64,000 bases of DNA from Sphagnum magellanicum. Lineage: Eukaryota; Streptophyta; Sphagnopsida; Sphagnales; Sphagnaceae. This document shows positions 37,821 through 49,929 of this stretch, piece after piece. The stretch is from contig CM038912.1 of the NCBI GenBank assembly GCA_021904315.1, positions 23,844,949 through 23,908,948 of the forward strand, in the 5' to 3' direction. The stretch's first letter is position 1, and every line of letters begins with the position of its first letter. The notes beneath the pieces were generated by a model. The model made no database searches, was not told the DNA's origin, and was given only the letters and a program-made list of their open reading frames with translations. A program made the position numbers and the translations under genes.

Positions 37821-39847
37821 CAAAGTGCACAAGTACCTAATGTGCTACAACCCTGCCTGTAAATAGGTACCTACAATGGCAAGTTCAACATTTCAGTGTC
37901 TAATAATTACAAAAAAATAATAATAATAAATTAAATTTTTTTTTTGAAGATTCTGTATAGAAAAGAGAAAATAAAAAAAAGATGCTTCATTTTCCTTGCC
38001 ACAAGAATTTTTTTCCTTTGAAAAAAATATTTTTTGAAAATTTTAATATTTTTTCTGAAAATAATATAGCTTTCAAATTATTATTATAATATGTTTATTT
38101 GTTTATTATATTATATTATATTGTTATGTGTCCAAGCTGCCAAGATGACATGGTCTTACCTAGACATTGAGTTGTTATTAAGAAAAACAAATTCAAACCA
38201 CTAAATCCAATAATCTCATTGGCTGAAAAAAAAAAAAAAAAAAACAGGTTTATGCACAACCCCTATTAGGTACGCATTTAATTGTTACTCCACATGGTTA
38301 AAAATAAATAAATGAATTCAGACCACCAAATCCAACAATTTCATTGGCCAGAAAAAAAATTTAAACTATTTTTCTGGCAATACAGCTGGGTGTCATTAGA
38401 AAAAAAACAGTTTTGAATAAAAACCGGACCAGGTTTCACGCTCTCGGTAAAGCCAAACAAAGGCCTCAACAGGCCCACCTGGGCTCCACCTCACACAAGC
38501 CCTCCTTTTTTTTTCCAACTTTCCCACGACCTCAGGCTTTATCGAATGTATATACAACACCCCCCCCCCCCCCCCCCTCCCCCCCTTACGTTAATTGTTA
38601 AAATTTCTTGTATTTTGCATACTCGACCCCCCTACTCAACCCCACTTGCGGATGTTTCGTTTGATAGATAATTGTTTTTTGTGCATGGTTGATTTATTTG
38701 TGCGGAGGAGGTTTTGGACACACACACACCAACACCACCCAACCCCACTCGTCTTGTGAATAGAAGTACCGTACGGCAAATATTGTTTTTTCAAGGTTTG
38801 TTAGGCACATGCAGGCTTCCATCCGGGCATTTTGAACTCCCCAATTTTTGTTTGTTAGTGCAAACGGACTTTTCTGGATGTTTGGAAGTCCAATTTTTTG
38901 TTTGTTAGCAAGCGGAGGCTTTTTGGGTGTTTGAAAGTCCAAATTTTTGGCCTTTTTTGGGAGGGACGGGGTTATCAGGAATTTTTTTTTAATATACTGT
39001 AGCCGACAGTCCTTTTTCACTTTATGTGAAGAAGATATTTGTGCTTCCCTCTTACCTAGATGGGGTTAGGCACTAATTAATTATTAATTAACTAATTAAT
39101 CAGTTAGGAGGCCTAATTATTATTATTAAAAATTAGGTTACTAATTAATTATCTTTTGAAATTATTCTGAAAAATATTTTACTTGACAATGTCAAAAATC
39201 TGAAACAAACTCTCAAGCACATTAGCTTCATTATTTAATATAGTGCCTAATTGTAAAATATTATATTATTTTTAATGCCCAAAGTAAATGGCAAAAATAT
39301 ATTATTATTATTAGGCACCTTGTTGCCAAACCCACCAAGGTAGTACGGGTAAGTATTAGTACATGATGTGTGTGCTTGCCGGAGGTTGTTGGGAATTCTA
39401 ATTTTTGAAGTGGGTTTTTGACATAGTCTACCCCTTTAGTTTCAAAAAAACAAATTGTCTAATGTGAAGAAGTCCACTTTTGAGCAATTTTATGAGCTTC
39501 TTTCTCCTCATAAATGGAATTGTGTATTTTATGCAGTTTTGGAAAATGAGAATTACTTTTTGGCCTCGGATTTTGCACTTCTTCCATTGTATTCTATACC
39601 AAGTTGGGTAGGGTTACTAAATTTTTAGCACTTGTTTAGATTATTATTTATTATTATTTTTGGCTTGTGATTTGACTTGATTTGTTTTTTGGTTGGATGC
39701 TTAAGTTAATTATTTACTCTTTTTTTTTCAACTTAAGCTAACGAATTATTATTCTCAATTCTTTAATTTTTGGAAGGGGTTGGCTGGGCAAGGTATAGAA
39801 GCTTTCTTGATTTTGTTTGTGATGATTTATATTTTAAGATAGGTGTT
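37821..39847. other. AT-rich spacer containing part of the second repeat locus
   Basis: Blocks near 37826 and 38191-38360 match 15945 and 16472-16720 in order and orientation, ahead of repeat copy C. There is a poly-C tract at about 38562-38585 and a tandem duplication at 38840-38945. No gene is recognised. Confidence 0.5.
38838..38948. repeat. ~52-bp tandem duplication
   Basis: Two adjacent copies, each running CCAATTTTTTGTTTGTTAG, a Gly/Arg-like purine patch, then GTTTGGAAGTCC or GTTTGAAAGTCC, starting near 38840 and 38890. Non-coding. Confidence 0.65.
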
Positions 39848-40148
39848 TGTTGGCCTTGGATATTGTGTTTAGATTCATTATAGAGTATAGTAGCTTAAGG
39901 GATTTTGGCCCCTAGGTAATAAATAGTAGGTCTATTTTTATTTGAGGATTTTTGAAAGCTGATATTTTGGCTTGTGTTGAACTTAAGATTAGTTATAGAG
40001 TTACAATATCTTGAAGAATTTTGGTTTCTTGTAGAGGATATTTTTGAAGATTATACTTTTGCATGGTGAAATATTTGAATTTCCATAATTCCTCTTTTGC
40101 CTTAACATACAATTTAATGTAAATGGCAAGGCCATGGTGTGACACACA
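39848..40148 (+). mobile_element. ~310-bp dispersed repeat, copy C
   Basis: Aligns over its full length with copies A (inverted) and B (direct), including GTGTTTAGATTCATTATAGAG near its start and AAATGGCAAGGCCATGGTG at its end. Terminal bases read TGTTGGCC... and ...GTGTGACACACA. No target duplication is clear. It shares upstream blocks with the copy B locus, so it was probably carried inside a longer element. Confidence 0.75.
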
Positions 40149-42290
40149 CCCATTGTTCCATTTGGTTTGCGACTAGTCTTTAACCCTTCTAAATAGTGAG
40201 ACTCCTTAGAACGCTTTTGATTGATATATTGGAAAAAACCCTTGACAATTAAGATGGTGTGTGGAGTTATTGTTTTGTAATTTTTTGAATCAAGAGAGCA
40301 AAAGTTAAGCAATTTTCATCTCTCGAAACTAAATTTTTTGAAATGAAAAAAATAAGATAAAAATTCACAAGAACTCTGAAGTTAAGCCTAACTTGAATAA
40401 TAATATTGGGATGGATGATGATCCTAGGACGTGAGGTTTTTAATATATACTTGGGCCAACAACAAGCACAAGGGCCCCCACTATTTAGGTATGCCACGTG
40501 ACATTGATTCAGAAAAGCTTAAATTGTCATTATTGACGGGAAAGGAGAAAAAAGCACTACACAAAACACGCCCCAGGAGGTTTTGTAAAAGCCCAAAAGG
40601 AAGGAAGACAAACAAACAAACAAACATACAAAAATCCACTTGCATGTGCAAACCATTCAATAACTTGCACAATTATTGTGTCCCTCCCCCCCCCCACTCC
40701 CTTTAGTAGGTCCTACCTTAGAAGTTAGAACTCTCTATGGGTATAAGTTTTTTTTTTGGCAAGTAATAAATAGAGAGTATATCCTACCTATCTCATTTTC
40801 AATAATTTACTCTATTATTCAAGTTATGGATGAATTTTCTTACTTGCCTCAATATATTTTCTTGCCCTGCATTTAAGACATTTAAATATTTTATTTCAAA
40901 TTAATTCAATATTTTATACATATATATATAAGAAGACCCATTTTTCAGGTTGCTTATATTTATTGGATGTATTTTAAGTAAGACTTCATACCAAGGATTC
41001 TTTACATTTATGATACCATTCACCTTGTGCTTTGTGATGAGTAAAGTACATGGGTGGGGTACCTTGCAAGGTCGGACTTGGTAATCGTAGTGTGCTAGGT
41101 CCCTTTACTTTGAGAAATCGCCCCACCATGGATGGGACCCTAGTATTAACACTACACCAAACCCATCTTTGATATATAGTTTATAATCTAATTTCTAAAT
41201 TCTCTAGTTGCATTATGGATATATTATATTGTGGAGTACGTCCAAGATTATTTAAGTTTTGTGACATGGGGTGAATTTAGGAGTTTTATGCCTCCTCTAG
41301 GGTCCAACCCATTCCCCCCACAATAGTTTTGGAAAACCAACAAATAACCCCATTAATTTCTCAGCTCTAGTAATAATCAACTCAAGAGTCTACGCCTATT
41401 AATCTTGAATTCATTTTTAAAAAATTTAAGTTCAATGCCATATCCAATAATAAACAACTTATAAAAATACATACACCCAATAATTTCCCCCCCTAATTCT
41501 TAGGTTTGCCTTTGTTTTGGGTGAATTTAAGAATAGTTAGACTCCTTGAAAAGGATTCTTTAATGCACCCATAAATCCATTCCAAAAGGACTCATTTCTG
41601 AAGAAACAAAACAAAAAAAGATAGAGAAAAAAACCCTATAGGAGAATTAGAGAAAAAAAAACCCTAAAGGAGAATTAGAGAAGCTGGCCCAAATTTATGA
41701 GAAAATAGTGTTTGGAGTGTTTAAAATACAAAACTATGAAGGCTCCACAAAATAGAAGGCTTTATTTCGAAGTATTGAGTTCCTCCCATTTGGCCTAGCT
41801 ACATAGGTGAAAGGAGGACAACATTTGCCAAAGCATATGGGATAAAAGTGAGGTGCTATGGAGAACATGTTGGGGAACATATTGGGAACCTGTTGGGAAT
41901 TGAAACGGAACATGTGGGGAACACATTGGGAACCAGAAAAAAAATGAAAAAAAATCCTTCCCACCCCAAACTTGAAAGGAAACAAAAAGCAAGGTACCTT
42001 GAGTGCATGCTTGGGGCTTCCCATTGGCTGCATGAAATTTCTCTTCCCAAAAAAGTTAGTCACCATTTTTGGCTTGGGGTAATACCTTTTCCTAAGAACA
42101 CCCTACCTAGTTAGTGCCCCAGGCAATTAGTGTGATGGCAACAATGGTGGCCAACAAATTCAAGAATTTTTAAATCCTGATCAACCAATGAGGAGATGAA
42201 CCATGCACCCCATAAGCAACGGGATTATTTTTCTTTTGGAAGGGGGGGGGAGAGTTGTGAGTGTTTTAATTTTTTTATTTTGGGTCATGA
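40149..42290. other. AT-rich spacer, no gene recognised
   Basis: No coding sequence. Contains homopolymer runs (C near 40684, A/T) and, at about 41860-41935, a small minisatellite of GGGGAACA(T/C)(A/G)TT-like decamers. Otherwise nothing I can name. Confidence 0.5.
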
Positions 42291-42295
42291 CACAC

Positions 42296-42575
42296 ACCTT
42301 TTGTTTTGGTTTAGTTTGGAAGGTGGATGTGAAGGTCCAAAAGTAATTCTATTATTTTTCACTTACATGCCTGAGTGACATGGACAAAAACACTAGAGGC
42401 AAACTTTTGTTTTTGTTTTGATTTAGTTTGTAACTCAGTTGCAGAGGTTCAAAAAAAGTTTTATTTTTTTCAGTTGCATAGGTTGGCCTCATGTACAGAA
42501 CATTCAAGAATAAACTTTTGTTTTGGTTTAGTTTGCAAGGTATTTTATTTTTTTCATTTACATGGGTGTGTAATT
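42296..42575. repeat. ~108-bp tandem repeat, three diverged copies
   Basis: The segment CTTTTGTTTTGGTTTAGTTTG recurs near 42298, 42404 and 42514, each followed by a Py-rich TTTTATTTTTTTCA..TACATG segment. Non-coding. Confidence 0.6.
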
Positions 42576-42693
42576 TGATGTGTAACTTGATTACACAATT
42601 ACTTAAGTAATTGTTTAATGGGGTAAGTTGAATGTAGGATTTCATAATTTGATCATGGTGCATTGACTTATGTCATGATATGATGTTGTTTTA

Positions 42694-42818
42694 TTATGAT
42701 TAATTGTGAAATCACATCGGGAACCATGTGATATTATTTCCTTGTGATTAATTGTGAAATCGCATGGGGAACCATGTGATTTTGTTTCCTTTTGATTATT
42801 TGGGGAACCATGTGGTGG
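42694..42818. repeat. ~60-bp tandem repeat, two and a half copies
   Basis: GATTAATTGTGAAATC(A/G)CAT(C/G)GGGAACCATGTGAT is present near 42698 and 42747, with a truncated third copy (GATTATTTGGGGAACCATGTGG) near 42796. The internal CACATxGGGAACCATGTG is partly palindromic. Confidence 0.7.
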
Positions 42819-43559
42819 ATAAGTTTTAAGAAGTTTCTTGATTAGTTTCCTTTTGGTTAGTATATAAAGAGGTGTTTGTGACTTTAAGAAACACCTTCAT
42901 TTTGTACAAAGTTATGGTATGAATACAAAGTTTGTGAGAATTGAAGTTTTGATTTTGAAAGGCTTTTGGTTTTGAATAGTTTTGGTGTTGTTTGTGTGTA
43001 GTTCATGGTAAGAGAATGGTGAGGCTTGCATAGCCAATAGAAGGGTGAGAGAATAATTTTGCAACCAAAGAACATAGATTTCATAGCTATGTAGTAATCA
43101 TACATAGTTTCGATCCTAAACCCGTTCGTGTTGTATAGGTGCACCACATATACAGAAAACAAGAGGGTTTTTTTTTGTTTTCTAATTTTATTAACATTTT
43201 TCATGAGGTCATTGTGCTTTGGAGATACAAAAGAGTTTCATGCTTAATGTAAATAAAACTTGTCTTTTTGGAGATACAAGAGAGTCTCATGCATGGTGAT
43301 TTTCAAAAAGTTTCAGTGCCAAGTGGACTATGTACACAATTTCTATGTTCAAAGTGTATCAAAAATGGGTTTTTTTTTTGTTTTGGGTGATGAACCAATC
43401 AAAGAGCTCTATCACCAAAAGACAAAAAATATCAAAGTTGTTCCCCCCCCCTAAACTAACTAATATGAATCACACCATTACTTTTGATTGGGATTTTCAA
43501 AGAGGGAACAAGCACAAGTTTTTTTTCAACTATGAATTGCCCAACTTAAGTTATATACT
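42819..43559. other. Spacer, nothing recognised
   Basis: AT-rich DNA with T-runs. I see no gene, RNA or clear repeat. Confidence 0.5.
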
Positions 43560-44660
43560 ACATGAGGTTTTTTTTTAAGTCACAAGGTTGTAAGGTTATA
43601 AGCTTACGGTTGTAAAGTATATTTTTTAGGGTTTAGGTTTAGAATTTATGTTTCCAGCTTTTGAGGGTTAAATTTTAAGGTTCTAGGCTTGGGTTTTAGA
43701 GTTAGGATTTTTTTGGTGATTTTTAAGGTTTAGATATTAAGGTTTAAGAATATGGTTTGTGCCTATGTATAATGTTTAAATTATAAGTCAAGTTTTACGT
43801 TAGGATTAAGGTTAAGGACCACGGTTTAGTATGAAACTTTTTCAAAACCATATGTTAAGGTTAGGCTTTGTTTGTATGTAGAATGATTAAGTTAAAAATT
43901 AACCCCAAAGGGGTGGATTTAGGTACAATGTAAGTAGAAACTAACTATTAAAATTGTAAACAAAGATTTTCATGTGGATTATATAAGGAATTCTAAACCC
44001 TAAACCCTCCCAAAGATTTTTTTCCTTTCATTTAAATACCTGAGATGTTTTCTTCAAATTTTGGTCATGGGTGTTTTTTTAAAAGTTCTGATTTTAGTTC
44101 ATCTTTATATGATGAAAAATTGTTTGAATGTGTGGATGAAAAGGCTATTATGTTTTTTCAAGTTGCAGTTGTTATTTCCAATTTGGGGAAATTTTCAATG
44201 CGTCAACTTGGTTATTAATGTTCAAGATATGTTGGCATTGTTCAAAAGTTTGACGAATTTCACTTTGGTGGAATTTGACAAGTTGACAACTCTTGTGGTC
44301 CTTAGAATCAAGACCCATGTTAAATCCACAAATGAACATATTATTACATTTTTGTTGCCTTTTACAAGGTTGGTTTGATTTGTATGGTTATAGTTGAATA
44401 TTTTTAAGTTTTACCTCTTGTGTTAAGGCTTGAATTTAAAGTCTAATTTTGTAAGGTTAAAGTTTAGAATTAAAGACCTATTTCAAGTTTTGAATTTAGA
44501 GTTAGGTTTTAAGATTATTATGATATTATTTTATGGGTTAGGGTTAGGGTTTGGGAAAAATTTAAGGTTTGTATAGGTTTTTGGGGCTTGGTTAGGGTTA
44601 AAGTCAAATTAAGAGGTTATGAAAAGGTTTATGGCAAATTTCGAAATTAGGGTTAAAGAT
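43560..44660. repeat. Degenerate telomere-like (TTTAGGG-type) sequence
   Basis: Many words related to the plant telomere unit occur in the + orientation (TTTTTTAGGGTTTAGGTTT at 43624-43641, GGGTTAGGGTTAGGGTTTGGG at 44536-44556) and once inverted (CTAAACCCTAAACCCTCCC near 43993). The spacing is irregular with much intervening diverged TTAAGGTT-like sequence, so this is a decayed interstitial array or a biased low-complexity region, not a telomere. Confidence 0.5.
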
Positions 44661-45916
44661 CAAACCTAACTTGGTTGTGCAACAAAATAAAGACACAAAT
44701 TATATGAGGCAAGGTGTCAAAATTCATGTTTAAGCAATGTTTGATTAACTTTATTTTATAATGAAGCATGACAATGTGACCAAGGATGATGCCTTAATGT
44801 GGAATTGATCCAAATTCACATTGTGTATTACATTGTTCATTGCTTCATGCATCAATCATGCGCTTGTATCTATTTGCTAATACCGAAAAAGAAAATTGTC
44901 TTGGGTATATAATTGCAAGAGATGTCAAGTTATATTAGGTTCATAAACAAGATTTGAAAACCTAGGAAAAACAAAACACACATGAACAAATTTAATGGAC
45001 AAAAGATTGTTGAGTATGAAAGATATAGAAGTATATCACATTGAATTGAATAATTTATTTATTATGAACTTTTGTTTTTTTTGCACCTCCCTTGTAACTT
45101 TCTTTCATCTGTTTTTTTCCTTACTTCCTTTCGTCTGGTTTTTTTCCTTATTGTAATGTCCCTTCTTTTTTCTTTGGTTTTTTTTTATCATTTCCATTGA
45201 CCACCTCTTTGGCCTTTTCTTTGGCCTTATTCACCTTTTAAAGTGAAATTATTGGTGTGGATTGTGAAAAGCGAAAAGGCCTCACTTTTTTGTTGTGTCG
45301 TACAACCAATTCTTCCACCACTACCTTCATAATTTTCACCATCCTGAGCTTCATTCTCAAAAATTATGTCCAACCACATCTCTGCATAACAATGTGTGCC
45401 TTCTAATGCACTAAAATAATGCCTCCATGCATTCATATGTTGGTTTTTTTTTTCAATCCGAATGAATATATCAATGTAAGTATTTCTACATTCCTCCTTT
45501 AGAAACCATCATGTAGTCCTGCAATGAACATATGTTAAAATTAAAATTGATGAAAAGAAGTTAAGCAACAAATAATTAAGGTGAAAACAAAAATGTTCAC
45601 AAAAACCGTATCATTTGATTAATATGGTATTTTTCCAATTCCAAGATTTTATTTTTTTTTTGGGCAAATCTCAAGTGCTTAAAACAACATATGCCCAAAT
45701 TTCTTTTATGTATAGTTGAGAGTGTTTAAAATCACATACATAAGAAGAAATTGTGTTGTTAACAACCAACCCACTTGTAATCAGATGCAATTCCAACAAG
45801 TTGTGTGTGCAATTACATTTGAATTTTAAATGATTTTTAATCACCTTTGCAATTATGGTGTAACTCGTTTCTTCATTATTCAAAATGGATGACTTTTACA
45901 TTTGATTTGTGCAAAT
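44661..45916. other. AT-rich spacer, nothing recognised
   Basis: No gene or RNA. A block of TTTTTTCCTTA-type repeats lies near 45105-45150. Confidence 0.5.
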
Positions 45917-47756
45917 CACTAGTAGAAAATCTTCAAATATATGACTAAATTTATGACTAGTATTTTAATCATGAAGAACAAAAATGAGTAATAGCCTTAA
46001 AGTCAGTACGGGCGAGTTGTTTAAGACAATAGTCATTTAAAAAATGATGTGACATAATGATGTGGCAAATATCATCCATTAATCATTTAAGACATATGTG
46101 AAGTCATTAATGATTGTTTAATCATTGTTTAATTAATTTTTTAAATTTATAATATTTATTATTATAGATTTATTATATATGATATAAACAATAAGATGTA
46201 TTTTTATTTCAATTATTTTTAATCTCATTATTTTCCATCTTATCAATTATTAACATGTGTCACCACCTAAATTAGGTTTAAAACCTAATTTAAATGGGTA
46301 AATAAACCACTCAATCTACCTAGTTAGGCTCGCTTAAGTAATCATCTAGGTAATTTAAGTAGGTATAGAATATTTAATCAATATTCCAATGTTGACCACG
46401 ACACATGTCATTTGTGAAGTTTGATTCTTGGACCCCAAGGATGGAGTTCAACTCCTTTACCAATAAGCCACCTCACATGTTGTGTAAATAATTTAATGTT
46501 TATTTTATTTAGACCATACTTCATTTAAATATTACACAAAATTCCAAATATATTAAGTCATATCTTATTGATAAATTGTCCAAATGAAAAAATTGAAACC
46601 TTATTCATAAATTTCCTTCAACTATATTATTTATTTATTTTACATGTAATTTGGTTCAAGAGAAAATTATTTGAATTTTGTTATTGAATAACATTTCAAT
46701 GACTATATTTTGGAAAAATTAAATTCAAACACATGTTTTGTAAATGAAAAAACCTTTATGATTAACACATGAATAAATAAAATAAAACTTTCATATCTTA
46801 AACTTTCATTTGGTTTAAGATTTTATATTACAATTGTTTTTCTAATATATCATAATTTTACTAATAACTTTTAATTTACAAATATGAATCCATGTAATTT
46901 ATCCCATAAAATATTTATTGATGGATCATAAATCAATATGTATTTTAAAATATATATTAATCATATTAAATGTGAAGTATATTTTAATCTAATAATTTAA
47001 TTTAATTTGAATAATATAAATTAATATTTGAAAATATTTTTTTGAAAATATAAAGTTTAGTCATTTCTATGCATATAATCCAATATAACTATGTAATAAT
47101 ATTTTTTACACATCTACAATATATTTATTTATTTATATACATACATTATATAAATTTTCATTTAAATTTATGATAAATTTTTAATGTACAAATAAATTAT
47201 ATATTTCCCACATCTTACACTTTTATAAGTATGATATATTATGCATTTTAAATATTCAATGTGACTAAATTAAATATTATACATTGAAATTAATTTTAAT
47301 GGTAAAAGTATGATATATAAATCATTTTACAAGTCTCCAAAGTTTTAAACATAAGTGGAACCCATTTTCCAATGACACAAGATATTATTTATTTAATTAA
47401 ATATATAAATGGCATGACATCATGACAATATTTTCCATGTCATTTGAAATAGTCAAAATTTAGTCATAAACTAGACCTAGGTATTTCATTACTTGAAAAA
47501 ATGACAGTTTGATAATCCACCTTGATGTCTTATTTTCTAACACACACTTAAAAACCATAACAAGTGAAATATTTTTTATGGAAAATGGATGAAATATGTT
47601 TATTTTGTAAGTTTTCATCTATTAGTCATATAAAATTATTCATATTTATTCCACATAAATAATGAAGTTGTAATATATGATTGTGGTCGTTGTTAAAATG
47701 GTTCAAGATAGCTAATCATTATTTCCTTGTTGGAGAGGACAAAATTTCTACTAGTG
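45917..47756. mobile_element. CACTA-like non-autonomous DNA element (1.84 kb)
   Basis: Starts CACTAGTAGAAAAT at 45917 and ends AATTTCTACTAGTG at 47756, giving terminal inverted repeats of about 13 bp with the CACTA signature. Subterminal inverted words also match: ATGACTAAATTTATGACTAGT near 45940-45965 against ATTTAGTCATAAACTAG near 47458-47474. There is no transposase frame, so it is non-autonomous. Flanking triplets are AAT and AAC, two of three bases identical, compatible with a decayed 3-bp target duplication. It carries the tRNA-like segment listed separately. Confidence 0.65.
46250..46482 (-). repeat. tRNA-like/SINE-like segment, copy 1
   Basis: Minus-strand sequence begins GTGGCTTATTGGTAAAGGAG, resembling a pol III A box, followed about 35 bp later by a B-box-like GTCCAAGAATCAAAC. 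It aligns with 51541-51778 on the + strand, including GTGGTCAA(C/T)(A/G)TTGGAAT. Homology continues some 70 bp beyond the A-box side, so it may be an internal part of the larger element rather than an independent SINE. Confidence 0.5.
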
Positions 47757-47924
47757 AACATGTTATTGTGTACATACAATTATATATATATATATTTGGT
47801 TTTGTGCAAATATGTTATTTCAATGGGGGAAGTTTTGTGTATAAAATAGATCCCTTTTAGAACAAGGTGGTTGTAGAAAACAAAAGCCTAGCATATATAC
47901 ATTTGGTTTTATACAAATATGCTA

Positions 47925-48470
47925 CCAAAGAACTTGAGTTCCAAAACTCAAATTGGTTATATTTGCCTAAACCAAATAATAACACCCTTCATTTCAAAAA
48001 AACATATCTTGTTCATTTGAAAATCAATTCGAGCAATTTCGAAACTTTAGATGTGCTAGGTGTAAATTAAAAAATCAATTTGAAGTTTTTTTTAAAAAAA
48101 TGATAAAAAATCTTGAGTTCCAAATCATGAACTGGTTTATTAGCCCAAATTACTAAAAAATGACCCCTTCAATTCCAAAGGGCAAATCTTGCTCATTTCA
48201 AAACCAATTTAAACAATTTTTGTGGTTTTGGATGCGCTAGGTGTAAAAGTACAAAATATTTTTGAGGCTCAAAAACAGCAAAAAATTGACCAAAAATTTT
48301 GAGCTCCAAATCAAAATTGGTTTATTAGCCCAAATTACCAAAAAATGACCCTTCAAATCCAAAGGGCATATTTTGTTCATTTCAAAACTAATTTGATCAA
48401 TTTTTATGGCTTTAAATGCATTTGGGGAAGGATCACAAAATATTTTTGAGTGTTAGAAACAATGGAGTAA
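47925..48470. repeat. ~183-bp tandem repeat, three copies
   Basis: Copies begin near 47932, 48112 and 48297 with TTGAG(T/C)TCCAAA, and each continues through an AATTGGTTTATTAGCCCAAATTAC-like block, CCAAAGGGCA, TTCATTTCAAAACCAATTT and a TTTGGATGCGCTAGG-like end. Period and size resemble satellite monomers, although only three diverged copies are present. Confidence 0.8.
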
Positions 48471-49929
48471 TGTCCAAAGATTTATAACTCTTTATTTACC
48501 TTTTCTACTTTCATTGCATCCCAAGTTGTAACTATGATGCAATTATAATATTTATCCCACATTGCTTGTCATAGTTTTGAAGTTTGTAAACTATTTATTT
48601 ATGGGTGCATTAATTCATTGAATAAGTAGTAATTGGGTTGAACCAAAATATGTATTCAAGGTAAAGGCTTAACCTATTTTTATTTTTATTTTTTTGTAAA
48701 CTTACTTTTTGAAATAAGATTTACATATCTATTTAGGCCCACTCATTTACTTACCTACCTACCCACCTACCTAGGCCTATTTATTTAACTACCTATTTAC
48801 CTAGGTCCCACATGTCATTAAATGATTGACTTGAAAATGGACACATATCATTAAAAATATTTTCATTTAGTTACACATGTAGTTGTGTACACAATTTGTT
48901 ATATGAATATGAATGGATTAAAAATACAAACATACCATATATATACTATATGTACATCATATGTATAATATGTTGCATGTAACGAAATGTCAAATGTAAC
49001 TTGTCTTATGCGATTAAGGAAAAAATTAGTTGCGTGTATTGTGTGCAATTGTAAATTAATTACAAATGAAAATTACAAAAAAATAAATTTTACTAGTGAG
49101 ATAAAGTCATTGACCTTGTCATTGTTTTCCAATTTGAGGATGTCTTTTTGTGAGACCTCTTCTTGACCACATGTGTTTATGTCCAAGAGCTCCTTCAAAT
49201 CATCCTCCATTATTGATGCGAAGTGAGATGGTCTAACATTGGTGGATCTTCTTATTCCATTTCAATAAAAAAGTACATTTTTTTTATTGTTTTCTTCCAT
49301 TCAATTTCCATTTTCTTCACATTCTTCCTTGTTCAAAGATGATCATGACTTTGAATTTATTGGTTCATTTTGCCATGCTCTTATTTTTGTTTAGGAACCA
49401 AAGGTTGTGTTTGTTGTTGCTTTTGCTTTTCCATAGTTTCACTATGATGATTAACATAATATTTTATTGCAATGTCATCCATTGGATCTATAAAATATTT
49501 GTTGGACCCAAAATAACATATTATGCCCCATCCCAAAGAATAATTTACAATAGAAAAAATGTCATGTCAATAAAATGATAACATGGTGTGTTCATCCTTT
49601 TTTTAATCTTGCGAGAAAAAATAACAAAATCTTACACTTTTGCTTACACAAAATTTGATAAAATATTAAACTTTCAATAAAAAAACAAAAAATAAAATCA
49701 ATTATTTTTTAATATGTTGTTTTGTATATGCACATAATATTAAACAATATAATTTGTGTTTTTCTTTGATCAATAACTAAAAGAAAATAATAATAAAGGG
49801 AGGTAACCTTTTTGTTGTAACCTAAAATAATGATGATGATTAGTGGATGAACTTTACACTTCCCTTTGATTATTATAATATCTTTTTAGGTACATCTCCC
49901 TATTAAATACTTATTTTATTTTCATTACA
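48471..49929. other. AT-rich spacer, nothing recognised
   Basis: No gene. TTTTACTAGTG ending at 49098 resembles the CACTA end at 47756 and could be another decayed terminus without a found partner. Confidence 0.4.

Noticed and set aside
42296-42818. CRISPR-like direct repeats
   Set aside because: The copies are adjacent tandem repeats with no unique equal-length spacers and no cas genes; the genome is that of a plant.
46420-46482. A functional tRNA gene
   Set aside because: Only A- and B-box-like words are seen; no acceptor stem or anticodon arm pairs properly, and a diverged second copy exists in a transposon context.
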